A stretch of 24,310 bases of DNA. Source: a virus. A program made the position numbers and the translations under genes. Positions within the stretch are counted from its first letter, which is position 1. Each line of letters starts with the position of its first letter. The notes under the pieces were generated by a model that had not been told where the DNA came from, did not search any database, and was given only the letters and a program-made list of their open reading frames with translations. Positions 9,003 to 15,265 of this stretch are shown here, in pieces. The DNA lies in the IMG/VR virus record IMGVR_UViG_3300024317_000016, positions 1-24,310 of that record; one strand, written 5' to 3'.

Positions 9003-9636
9003 GGTTTGAGCGGATAGCGCAATACGGCCCCCTCCCATCCCAGGACCCGCTCGGGACTCGCCGGCTTGGGATCCTTGTAGCTCACCGTGAGAAACGCCTG
9101 CAGGCCGACGAGCCACTCGAGGCGGTTTTGTGCGCGACGAAATCCCGCCTCTTTAAGATAGAACTCACGGACCGTCAGCGCACCGAATTCGGCCGGCGTT
9201 AACCCGAGCTCCCCGAGGCCAAAGGGTTCAGCCCACTCGAGCCACTCCGCGAACGTCGCCGGCCCCGTCAGTTTCCCGCGTCGCCCTCCGCCGGTGGCAG
9301 TTCGTCCGCCGATCGAAATAGACCCGTGCGATCGAGCGCCTCCGACAGCGCGTCCGCCAGGACCTTGATCCGCTTGCCCTCACCGCCGGCAGACATCGGC
9401 CGAATGTACTGATCGAGCATCTTCTCCACCAGGCTGACTGTCAGGCTTTTATCGTCATCCTTTAGCCCGACATAGAGCGCCGCCACGATCGCATTGATCC
9501 CGATCTGCGCCAAGTGACTCATAACAGCGCCCGTCGGAATAGATCCGAGTTGGGTTTCGAGCTCCCGCAGTTGCTTGATCCCGAACATCAGATCGCGCGT
9601 TTTGCCGCCGAACTCGATCCGTACCGCATCCGTCAT
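8990..9636 (-). CDS. Tail assembly chaperone G-T fusion, made by -1 frameshift
   Basis: Shifting by -1 at the heptamer 9271-9277 joins the 122-residue chaperone to a second frame of 93 codons that ends with TAA at 8990-8992, a 215-residue product. The second frame starts exactly at the slip site, has no ATG, and its first codon there is CTG. This suggests it is made only as a fusion. It encodes FAEWLEWAEPFGLGELGLTP, then LTVREFYLKEAGFRRAQNR, in the style of gpT-like or GTA-type chaperone domains. In lambda, gpG and gpGT bind the tape measure and recruit tail tube subunits. The gene lies between the major tail protein and the tape measure region, as expected. Coordinates span both frames. Confidence 0.85.
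9268..9636 (-). CDS. Tail assembly chaperone, unshifted form (GTA gp10-like / gpG-like)
   Basis: 122 residues beginning MTDAVRIEFGGKTRDLMFG, with an AAAGGGG ribosome site 8 nt before the ATG. The short beta start followed by helices (IKQLRELETQL; AQIGINAIVAALYVGLK; VEKMLDQYI) resembles the GTA gp10-like family of tail chaperones and tube-linked proteins. It ends at a TGA directly after a slippery heptamer, so it is the 0-frame product of the pair. It should coat the tape measure and keep it soluble before tube assembly. The tail is rich in Asp, Glu and Ala (SADELPPAEGDAGN), as is common before a frameshift junction. Confidence 0.85.
   Translation of the reverse strand: MTDAVRIEFGGKTRDLMFGIKQLRELETQLGSIPTGAVMSHLAQIGINAIVAALYVGLKDDDKSLTVSLVEKMLDQYIRPMSAGGEGKRIKVLADALSEALDRTGLFRSADELPPAEGDAGN
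9271..9277 (-). promoter_or_regulatory. -1 frameshift slippery heptamer GGGAAAC
   Basis: On the minus strand the bases are G GGA AAC in the reading frame of the chaperone, followed at once by its TGA. This matches X XXY YYZ exactly, and lambda uses GGGAAAG at the same place. Re-pairing one base back lets the ribosome read CTG ACG and continue for 93 codons. A GC-rich stretch follows that could fold, but I could not confirm a stimulating structure. Confidence 0.88.
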
Positions 9637-9660
9637 CGTGTCGCCCCTTTCCAGAGAGAG

Positions 9661-9684
9661 GCGCGCCGCCCGTGAGCGGCGCGC
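9661..9684. terminator. Stem-loop between major tail protein and chaperone genes
   Basis: A perfect 9-bp inverted repeat, GCGCGCCGC and GCGGCGCGC, with a 6-nt loop (CCGTGA on the + strand), lies in the only non-coding gap of the tail module (9637-9711). No T-run follows in the minus-strand direction, so it is not a classical intrinsic terminator. It could be an attenuator or an RNA-stability hairpin that keeps major tail protein mRNA more abundant than downstream mRNA. Confidence 0.6.
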
Positions 9685-9711
9685 GGCTAGATGGCGGGGA
9701 CCCGGCCAGGA

Positions 9712-10134
9712 TTAGCTCGGGGATCCGCCGTTAAACGTGTCCGTGGTCTCCGACGTGATCGCGATCTCGAACGTGAACGTGGTCACACCATTGACCGTGG
9801 AGATCGCGCCCGTGTACTTGCCCGTGTTGCCCTGTCCGTGATAGCGGACTTGCCCGGTCGCGTGCCCTTGCGGCCCGTACACCCATTCGATATCGGTCAG
9901 GCCCATCAGATCGCCGAGCGCGTCCTCCGCCTCCTGCGACCACTTCCCGCCGACCGTCAAGCGCTTGTCCTCGAACCCGTAGAGAATGTTTTTCTTCGGA
10001 TTCGCGACGTCGGGCTGAAACGTCGTCCCGTCCTGTTCGTCCTGATTGTTGGACTTGTTGACACTGTCGCAGTACGTGGAGATGTTCGTACCACCGAGTT
10101 TGAGATAGACCTTTTTTCCGGTGATCACAGGCAT
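9712..10134 (-). CDS. Major tail tube protein
   Basis: 140 residues beginning MPVITGKKVYLKLGGTNIS, with a strong ribosome site (GGAAGGA, 9 nt before ATG). It begins with a strand, contains ITSETTDTF near the end, and has alternating polar and hydrophobic residues as in tail tube beta-sandwich proteins. The mid-region WSQEAEDALGDLMG is a helix typical of this family. It sits after tail completion genes and before the chaperones, and is followed by a stem-loop, all expected for the most abundant tail protein. Subunits would stack as hexameric rings around the tape measure. The specific family is not certain. Confidence 0.85.
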   Translation of the reverse strand: MPVITGKKVYLKLGGTNISTYCDSVNKSNNQDEQDGTTFQPDVANPKKNILYGFEDKRLTVGGKWSQEAEDALGDLMGLTDIEWVYGPQGHATGQVRYHGQGNTGKYTGAISTVNGVTTFTFEIAITSETTDTFNGGSPS

Positions 10135-10152
10135 AGCGATCCGTCCTTCCGC

Positions 10153-10443
10153 TTACAGGCCAGGACGGCGCGCCCCAGGAGGCCGCGAGCGGCCGGCCGG
10201 GGACACCCCAGGCGGATGATCTGATCCGACGGAGGCGCCATCCGCGCCGGCGTCGATCAAAAGACCGTCAATCACTTCGAGCGCCGCCCGCGCAAATAGC
10301 GCGATCGCGGTCCGCTCTTGTTGGATCTCGAGTGGCGAAAGTTTCTGATCGCGCATCTTATGCGCGTATGCCTCGAGCGCGTTGATCATTCCGCGGCCGT
10401 GCCGCGAGAGATGCGTCAACAGGCCGACGGTTTCAGGCCTCAC
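10153..10443 (-). CDS. Small helical protein of unknown function
   Basis: 96 residues. A GTG start at 10443 overlaps the preceding stop as GTGA, which I prefer over an upstream ATG. The first 75 residues are helical (TVGLLTHLSRHGRGMINALE, then KLSPLEIQQERTAIALFARA). The tail is rich in Pro, Gly and Arg and looks disordered. I do not recognise the family. Its position between tail completion and major tail protein genes suggests a tail-related or accessory role. It ends 18 nt before the major tail protein ATG, so the two are probably on one transcript. Confidence 0.55.
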   Translation of the reverse strand: MRPETVGLLTHLSRHGRGMINALEAYAHKMRDQKLSPLEIQQERTAIALFARAALEVIDGLLIDAGADGASVGSDHPPGVSPAGRSRPPGARRPGL

Positions 10444-10661
10444 GGCAACGGCCCGTCGAACGTCTGATCGCAGACGTCGCACATCCAGCGCGGCCCGACG
10501 TCGCCGCCCGTGGTGACGTCATGCCGATGATCCTCCGGATGGAGACAGGCCCCATTCGACGCCGCGGCCGCCGTGGTCGGACCGGCCTCGAGCAGACCGA
10601 TCGCGAGCTCCACTTGCGCGCGAACGATATATAGCTGTTGCAGCGCGGCGTCCGTGTTCAT
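10440..10661 (-). CDS. Small protein with a likely zinc-binding motif
   Basis: 73 residues. The ATG shares one base with the stop of the tail completion gene (TAATG). An N-terminal helix (about residues 3-25) is followed by an Ala/Thr-rich linker. A possible metal site is formed by C39, H41, C61 and C64 (CLH ... MCDVCDQTF), a zinc-ribbon-like spacing. The function is unknown. Tight coupling to both neighbours argues that it is a real gene. Partner or nucleic-acid binding through the zinc site is a guess. Confidence 0.6.
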   Translation of the reverse strand: MNTDAALQQLYIVRAQVELAIGLLEAGPTTAAAASNGACLHPEDHRHDVTTGGDVGPRWMCDVCDQTFDGPLP

Positions 10662-11137
10662 TATGTGGACCCGTTCACGCCGGAAAGGTGCGCCCGGAAG
10701 ATGATCGGGAGCGACCGGACCGCGAGGCCGCGCACCGATTCTACGAGGACATCTGGGAGGATCTCAAAGGCGATCTCGACTGTGCCAAATCCGGACACCG
10801 GGAGATCGGCATCATCCAGGCGATCCTTGATCAGCGTCCCGAGCGCATAACACTCGTCCTCATTTGGTTGACTGGACACGGGTTTCACGTGGAATGTGCA
10901 CTCTGATCCCCCGCCAAACTCCCCGAACGTGAGCAGCGGGATCTCTGTCGGCGCGCCGACCGTGACATAGGGAAACGCCGCTTTTGGCGGAACCGCCGTT
11001 TCACCGTAGACCGCCGGACCGGATCCAAACCCGGACGGGACGTCCGCGAGGAGGGACGTCAGCGCGGTATCCGCTTTCAGACTCGCCACGACGGCCGCGA
11101 GGAGCGCCGGGACCGCGAACGGTGACGGTGACGGCAT
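10661..11137 (-). CDS. Tail completion / tail terminator-like protein
   Basis: 158 residues from an ATG at 11137, chosen because GGAGG lies 10 nt upstream and only two bases separate it from the preceding stop. The pattern is an N-terminal helix (VPALLAAVVASLKADTALTS), a Gly/Pro loop, FPYVTVGAPTEIPLL, then FHVKPVSSQ and a C-terminal strand pair with LPIIFRAHLSG. This fits DUF3168-like tail completion proteins, which join the tail tube to the head-closure ring. Its position after the head-closure gene agrees. It could also be another neck protein of similar fold. Confidence 0.7.
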   Translation of the reverse strand: MPSPSPFAVPALLAAVVASLKADTALTSLLADVPSGFGSGPAVYGETAVPPKAAFPYVTVGAPTEIPLLTFGEFGGGSECTFHVKPVSSQPNEDECYALGTLIKDRLDDADLPVSGFGTVEIAFEILPDVLVESVRGLAVRSLPIIFRAHLSGVNGST

Positions 11138-11139
11138 CG

Positions 11140-11472
11140 CTATTGCGCCTCCACACAAGTGAGCTCGAGCGTCGCATGTCGATTGTCCACGTCGACCACG
11201 GAGGCGATCTGCAGCGTCCGGCCCTCGAGGACGACGGTCATATAGGACTCGATCCCCGGCCGATACCGGATGCGGACAACGCTCGCGATCCCCGACTGGA
11301 TGGCGCCGACTTGCAGCGCCTCGCCGAGCGGCCCGGACGTGATCTCCGCCGGGATGCGCGACGCGACCGTGACCGGCCCACTCGGGACCGTCCCGCCCGT
11401 CCCGGATTGCGTCCCGGCCGGCGCGACGATGTCCACGCGCGATCGGAGCGCCCCGGCTTTTACGTATGGCAT
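11140..11472 (-). CDS. Head closure / head-tail adaptor protein
   Basis: 110 residues beginning MPYVKAGALRSRVDI. A longer frame to 11961 exists, but its N-terminal part is a shadow of the GT8-like gene; I chose the ATG at 11472, which overlaps that gene by 13 bp. The features fit a small beta-barrel joining protein: LRSRVDI near the start, the VTVASRIPAEIT strand, a central region RIRYRPGIESYMTVVLEGRT and the phrase LQIASVVDVDNRHATLEL at the end. This matches SPP1 gp16-like / HK97 gp9-like adaptors that stop DNA leaking after packaging. The gene is separated from its natural partner, the gp6-like connector, by a six-gene enzymatic cassette. Confidence 0.8.
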   Translation of the reverse strand: MPYVKAGALRSRVDIVAPAGTQSGTGGTVPSGPVTVASRIPAEITSGPLGEALQVGAIQSGIASVVRIRYRPGIESYMTVVLEGRTLQIASVVDVDNRHATLELTCVEAQ

Positions 11473-12128
11473 CGGGATCCCCACGGCGCCTCGAGCGCCG
11501 GGACCTGCCAGGGTTTCGGCCGACCGTGGAAACAGACCACGCGCGCCCCCGGCGGGATCTGGCCGTTCAGGCAGTGGACCTTGTACGAGACGAGCGCCGC
11601 AGGGCAGACGTCCTGCCAAAACGTGAGCTCCGACCACGTCCCGCCGACAGTAAGCGCCGTTTCGATGTAGCGTTGATCGCCCCCGTACCCGCACGCGCGC
11701 ATGTACGTCTGCGGATCCGACGTGAATTCGTGATACCACGACGCGACCAGCGGATCGCCGGCCGTCCAGCCCATCACACCGGACCCCAGGCCGCGCGCAT
11801 ACTCCGGCGGACGGCGATAAAAGTCCTCGAGCGCGAGGAACCGCTCCCGGCGCGCCAGCAGCGGCGCGAGCGATCCCACGACCACCGAATCGAGATCGAG
11901 ATACAACAGCCGGAGGCCGTCCGGAAACAGCCCCGGCCGGAACAGCTCGATCTTCGACCACCAGCCCGGCCAGTCATGCGCGAGCTTATGTGTCAGGACC
12001 CCAGGGATCACGGTATCCGTCAGACAGCCGAAGGCCTCACCCGGCGCCCATAGCGCGATCTGCGCCCGGAGCTCCCGGACGTGGTCCGGCCGATACATCC
12101 CGCCCGATCGGAGGACCGCGACGATCAC
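11460..12128 (-). CDS. GT8-like glycosyltransferase
   Basis: 222 residues from a GTG at 12128 that overlaps the upstream stop as GTGA. A much longer open frame upstream is a shadow and was not used. Family marks: a DxD-type metal site in LLYLDLDSVV (D78, D80), GGDQ at 149-152, and FHGRPKPWQ at 200-208. The last is the HGxxKPW signature of GT8 and related GT-A enzymes and supplies the other metal and nucleotide contacts. The reaction should be transfer of a sugar from a nucleotide sugar to an acceptor I cannot name. It is the last gene of a six-gene block and overlaps the head-closure gene by 13 bp. No membrane segment is seen. Confidence 0.82.
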   Translation of the reverse strand: MIVAVLRSGGMYRPDHVRELRAQIALWAPGEAFGCLTDTVIPGVLTHKLAHDWPGWWSKIELFRPGLFPDGLRLLYLDLDSVVVGSLAPLLARRERFLALEDFYRRPPEYARGLGSGVMGWTAGDPLVASWYHEFTSDPQTYMRACGYGGDQRYIETALTVGGTWSELTFWQDVCPAALVSYKVHCLNGQIPPGARVVCFHGRPKPWQVPALEAPWGSRCHT

Positions 12129-12862
12129 AACGCGCCCCCGATCCGTTCGTGGTCCCACTTCCCGCCGCGGCGCCGCCGTTCCGCTTGCATCGCGAGGAAT
12201 TCCGCCCGATGGCCCTTGCCGTACCAGTTTTCCCGCGGCCCCAGGTGCGCGACTCGGAACGGGACCCCGCGGATCGGCCGTTTCGCCGTGCGCCATCGGT
12301 CCATCAGCCGATTGTCGTAATTGCCCGCATGGATCCAGCAGGTATCGATCAGCGGTTCCACGCCGACCACCACGGGATCCCATTGATGGAAGAGTTGAAA
12401 ATACCCGACGCCGAGAACATCCCCCGGCACGTGCGGCTGTCCGCGATCCTCCAGTGTCTGCGGCGTAGCGTCGAACCGATGGCACCCGTAGAGCGTTCCG
12501 ACCGCGAGGCCGCCCTCGAGGCGCGCGGCCCAATCGGACGGCGGGACCACGTCCGCATCGAACAGGAGGATCCAGCCGGGATTGCCATTCGTCCGCGCGC
12601 AGAGATCCGCGCGAGCCTCCTCGAGCGCCCGGCCTTTGTTGAACGCGGCGCCGTCGAGGTAAAAACTATTCGTCACTACAAGTGTGGAGCGATCCAGCGG
12701 CAGGCCGTCCGGCCCGCCTTTCAGGATCAGATCGATCGTGTCCCGATCGCGATGCACGGTGATCACCGTGAGCGACGCGAGGCCCGGGAGCCAGCGCGGC
12801 AGGCCGATCGCGAGCTCCGCCGCATAGTCGACACAGACGGTGATCCCGTGGATCGTATTCAC
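12125..12862 (-). CDS. GT-A fold glycosyltransferase, GT2-like
   Basis: 245 residues from a GTG at 12862 that overlaps the methyltransferase stop as GTGA; an ATG at 12880 would give a longer overlap. The sequence carries strand VCVDYAAELAIG near the start, a TVITVHRD strand, FNKGRALEEA at about 74-83, and the metal-binding DAD motif in LLFDADVVPP at residues 102-104. This order fits GT2-type and related GT-A transferases. C-terminal residues near ENWYGKGHRAEF are likely part of the acceptor lid. Donor and acceptor are not predictable. No membrane helix is evident, so the enzyme is probably soluble in the host cytoplasm. Confidence 0.75.
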   Translation of the reverse strand: MNTIHGITVCVDYAAELAIGLPRWLPGLASLTVITVHRDRDTIDLILKGGPDGLPLDRSTLVVTNSFYLDGAAFNKGRALEEARADLCARTNGNPGWILLFDADVVPPSDWAARLEGGLAVGTLYGCHRFDATPQTLEDRGQPHVPGDVLGVGYFQLFHQWDPVVVGVEPLIDTCWIHAGNYDNRLMDRWRTAKRPIRGVPFRVAHLGPRENWYGKGHRAEFLAMQAERRRRGGKWDHERIGGAL

Positions 12863-13407
12863 GCCGGTTTCTCCATCCACCAGGATCGGTATTCGTTCAG
12901 ATCCGCCGTGACATGGACCTCGAGGCCGTGCAGCTCCGCGAATTCATTCACGGCCCGAATGACGCCGGCGTGTTCCGCCATGTAATCGTGACCCGCAAAA
13001 ATCCCGCCTGTGGCGAGCGTCGGCCACCAGGCGTCGAGATCGTCCCGGACCGCAGACCAGGTATGCGCGCCGTCGATATAGATAAACCCCGGCCGATAGT
13101 ACCCGCCGATCGGCCGCGCGAGCGCCAGTGAATCGCCGCGGATCAGTTTCACACGGCCCCGGAACGGCGCGAGGAGGACCGCCGCCATCATCAGATCGGG
13201 CGTTCTGTCGTACGGCATATCCGCATACGGCGCCCAATGATCGACACAGATCAGGATCTCGCCTTTCCAGACCGTGAGGAATTGCTCTGCGAAGATGCCG
13301 CGATCGGTCCCGACTTCGATCGCCCGCACGATCCCCCGCGCGTTGCAGAGCTCCGCGAACTGCAGCCGATTCTCGAGCGGATAGGGCGGCGCCTCGATTA
13401 AGTCCAT
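12859..13407 (-). CDS. Class I SAM-dependent methyltransferase
   Basis: 182 residues with a GGGAG ribosome site 10 nt before the ATG, overlapping the upstream gene by 10 bp. The SAM-binding motif I is AIEVGTDRGIFAEQFL (about 29-44), followed by an acidic D56 in CVDHW, LIRGDS (about 88-93), and YIDGAHTWSAVRDDL near 110-124, then GGIFAGHDY. This is the typical layout of the Methyltransf_24 group, found in sugar and small-molecule O-methylation. Lying between two glycosyltransferases, it may methylate the glycan being made. A nucleic-acid target is less likely, since no target-recognition domain is visible. Confidence 0.82.
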   Translation of the reverse strand: MDLIEAPPYPLENRLQFAELCNARGIVRAIEVGTDRGIFAEQFLTVWKGEILICVDHWAPYADMPYDRTPDLMMAAVLLAPFRGRVKLIRGDSLALARPIGGYYRPGFIYIDGAHTWSAVRDDLDAWWPTLATGGIFAGHDYMAEHAGVIRAVNEFAELHGLEVHVTADLNEYRSWWMEKPA

Positions 13408-14366
13408 ACGGGGACCGCTCCCGCCGGCCGCGACGCGAGATAGAGCGACAGCGCGAGGCGCCGGCCGATCGCGCGATAGTCGTAGAACGATCGCGCTTTT
13501 GCCGCCCAGGCCGTCGCGGTGATCGGATCCCAGGCCTCGACCGCTGCGCGAATCACGGCCGCGAAGTCCGGCGGATTAATCGTGGAGGGAACCCGGATCA
13601 GCGCCGCGTCGATCTCCGGCAGGACATCGTACGCAGGCAGATCGGTAATCACGGTGCAGCCCACGGCGACCGCTTCAATGATCTTCCGGAGCGCAAACCC
13701 GTACATGGACGCCGTCGCGACCGAGACGCGGTACCGCGCCAGTTCCCGACAATACGCCGGCGTCACGGCGCCGCGATTCCCGTATCCCGGATGCCGGAGC
13801 ACGTCCAGACCGAGCGCGACTCGGTCCCGGACGGCCCGCTGCCGCAGCGGATAGGCCATCGACAGCGCGCCCGAGACGACGGCCGGCCGGCGAGTTGCGC
13901 CCATCGGGATCCCCGCGAGATCGTCCGCGTCGACCGAGTGGTAGGTGCGAATCAGCGGCACCGTCTGCAGCCACGGGGCATTTTTCCGGATCGAGATGGC
14001 ATGATAGTACGTGATCGCGGCGTGCGCGCCGACCTCCCGATAGACGTGTTCCTGATAGGCGAGCGATGAGGCCGCGTCCTTCACCACGACGGCCTTAAAC
14101 GCCTCCGTATCACGCAGCGCCGCGACCCGCTGAAACCCGAGATCCTTCCGGAACGCGATCGGGGACGCCGGATCCCAGTCCCGCGGATCATGCACGACGA
14201 TCCGCGTCGGCCGGTACCGCGCCAGGATCGTTGGCACATCTAACAGATCATCGAACCCGCGCCCGCAGAGGACCCATCCCGCCAGGTGCAAACCGGACTG
14301 GAATTGGTCGCCCTCCGTCGTCATATGCCGTCTATAGTCGACGTTCCCGAGGAGGATCTCCGTCAC
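13398..14366 (-). CDS. GT-B-like glycosyltransferase
   Basis: 322 residues from a GTG that overlaps the radical SAM stop as GTGA. An in-frame ATG at 14555 exists, but the extra part is out of frame with the radical SAM gene and looks like a shadow. Two Rossmann-like halves are suggested. The C-terminal half has the sugar-nucleotide binding pattern FALRKIIEAVAVGCTVITD at about 224-242, like the helix and following strand of GT4 and GT1 enzymes. Residues 136-146 contain PLIRTYHSVDA. The chemistry would be sugar transfer without a metal ion. The family within GT-B is uncertain, and a related sugar-processing enzyme is possible. Confidence 0.7.
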   Translation of the reverse strand: MTEILLGNVDYRRHMTTEGDQFQSGLHLAGWVLCGRGFDDLLDVPTILARYRPTRIVVHDPRDWDPASPIAFRKDLGFQRVAALRDTEAFKAVVVKDAASSLAYQEHVYREVGAHAAITYYHAISIRKNAPWLQTVPLIRTYHSVDADDLAGIPMGATRRPAVVSGALSMAYPLRQRAVRDRVALGLDVLRHPGYGNRGAVTPAYCRELARYRVSVATASMYGFALRKIIEAVAVGCTVITDLPAYDVLPEIDAALIRVPSTINPPDFAAVIRAAVEAWDPITATAWAAKARSFYDYRAIGRRLALSLYLASRPAGAVPVWT

Positions 14367-15265
14367 GGTTTCAGACTCCGGAGGCCTTGATAGTCCGTCG
14401 GCCGCGCGGTTTCGGGCGCCTCGAGATCGGTATGCGGGACCGCGGCGATCTTGCGAGACTTGAGACGCCCCGCGATGAGGGGAATGAACGTTTCTGAATA
14501 GTCGTACGTCGCCTCCGTGTCGAGATGCCCTAGGCGTCGCAGCGGGACCCCGCATCCCGCGTCACAACACTTGGCGACCTGATCCCCGAACCCCTCCATT
14601 CGATTCTTCCACCAGCCCGGGACGGCCGGGATCCCGTGATTCTCGCCACGGATCCCATCGAGCGCGCCGGCGACTTCACAGAAGTACGCGAACGGCGCGC
14701 CGTCCCGTTCAAAGACCGCCGCGGACCATGTTCGGTTAATATCGCACCCCTCACGCGCCGTGACCCATTGATCCGGCGTCAGGCCGACGTCTCGCCAGTG
14801 GAGGAGGATCGGCGCGTGCCAGGAGGCCCGGTTGCGCGAACTCGGGATCACCTTCCCCGGCAGATAGCGATCCATCACCGCGGCCGCGGCCGGATTCGCG
14901 TGCGCGTTGAGATTGAATCGTCCATGCGGGAAAAACGTGTCACGGATGAGCGCCCCGTGTCCGCGCAGATCGTTCGTCCAGATCCCCCGGTGACGTTGAT
15001 CGGGGACTTCCTCCCGGAGGATCGCCATCAGCGCAGGGAATTCCGGGTGCATACAGGGATTCCCGCCGAACACACCGCGGATCCCCGGCCAGCCGGCGAG
15101 CGATCGAAGCGCAAGGCGAAACACGTCCGGCGCCATGTGGACCGGATCGCGTCGGAAAGGCAACAACTGCGTACAGTTGGAGCACCAAAAGAGATCGCAG
15201 GATCGCGAGATCACGATCTGGATCGTGTCGTTGGTTTTCTCCGTGGGCGCCTTCACGGCCGACAC
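14363..15265 (-). CDS. Radical SAM enzyme with a C-terminal Cys-rich region
   Basis: 300 residues from a GTG. N-terminal cysteines C23, C28 and C31 lie in SRSCDLFWCSNC, so spacing is CX4CX2C rather than the usual CX3CX2C. They should hold a 4Fe-4S cluster. FGGNPCMHPEF (66-76) matches the GGEP-type SAM-binding motif. C174, C196, C233, C234 and C238 could bind further clusters, as in SPASM or twitch domains. The chemistry would be radical-based modification of an unknown substrate. It overlaps the DUF115-like gene by 13 bp and is followed by a glycosyltransferase with a GTGA overlap, so it is part of the same unit. Possible roles are sugar or peptide modification. GTG at 15265 has no strong ribosome site. 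Confidence 0.78.
   Translation of the reverse strand: MSAVKAPTEKTNDTIQIVISRSCDLFWCSNCTQLLPFRRDPVHMAPDVFRLALRSLAGWPGIRGVFGGNPCMHPEFPALMAILREEVPDQRHRGIWTNDLRGHGALIRDTFFPHGRFNLNAHANPAAAAVMDRYLPGKVIPSSRNRASWHAPILLHWRDVGLTPDQWVTAREGCDINRTWSAAVFERDGAPFAYFCEVAGALDGIRGENHGIPAVPGWWKNRMEGFGDQVAKCCDAGCGVPLRRLGHLDTEATYDYSETFIPLIAGRLKSRKIAAVPHTDLEAPETARPTDYQGLRSLKP

Noticed and set aside
11473-11961. Upstream extension of the head-closure frame
   Set aside because: It lies off-frame inside the GT8-like gene, whose metal-binding and KPW motifs are intact.
12129-12533. N-terminal extension of the GT8-like gene
   Set aside because: The extra 135 residues are Arg/Gly-rich and off-frame to the GT2-like gene; GTG at 12128 with a GTGA overlap is a better start.
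14367-14555. N-terminal extension of the GT-B-like gene
   Set aside because: The added part is a shadow of the radical SAM gene; GTG at 14366 overlaps its stop as GTGA.
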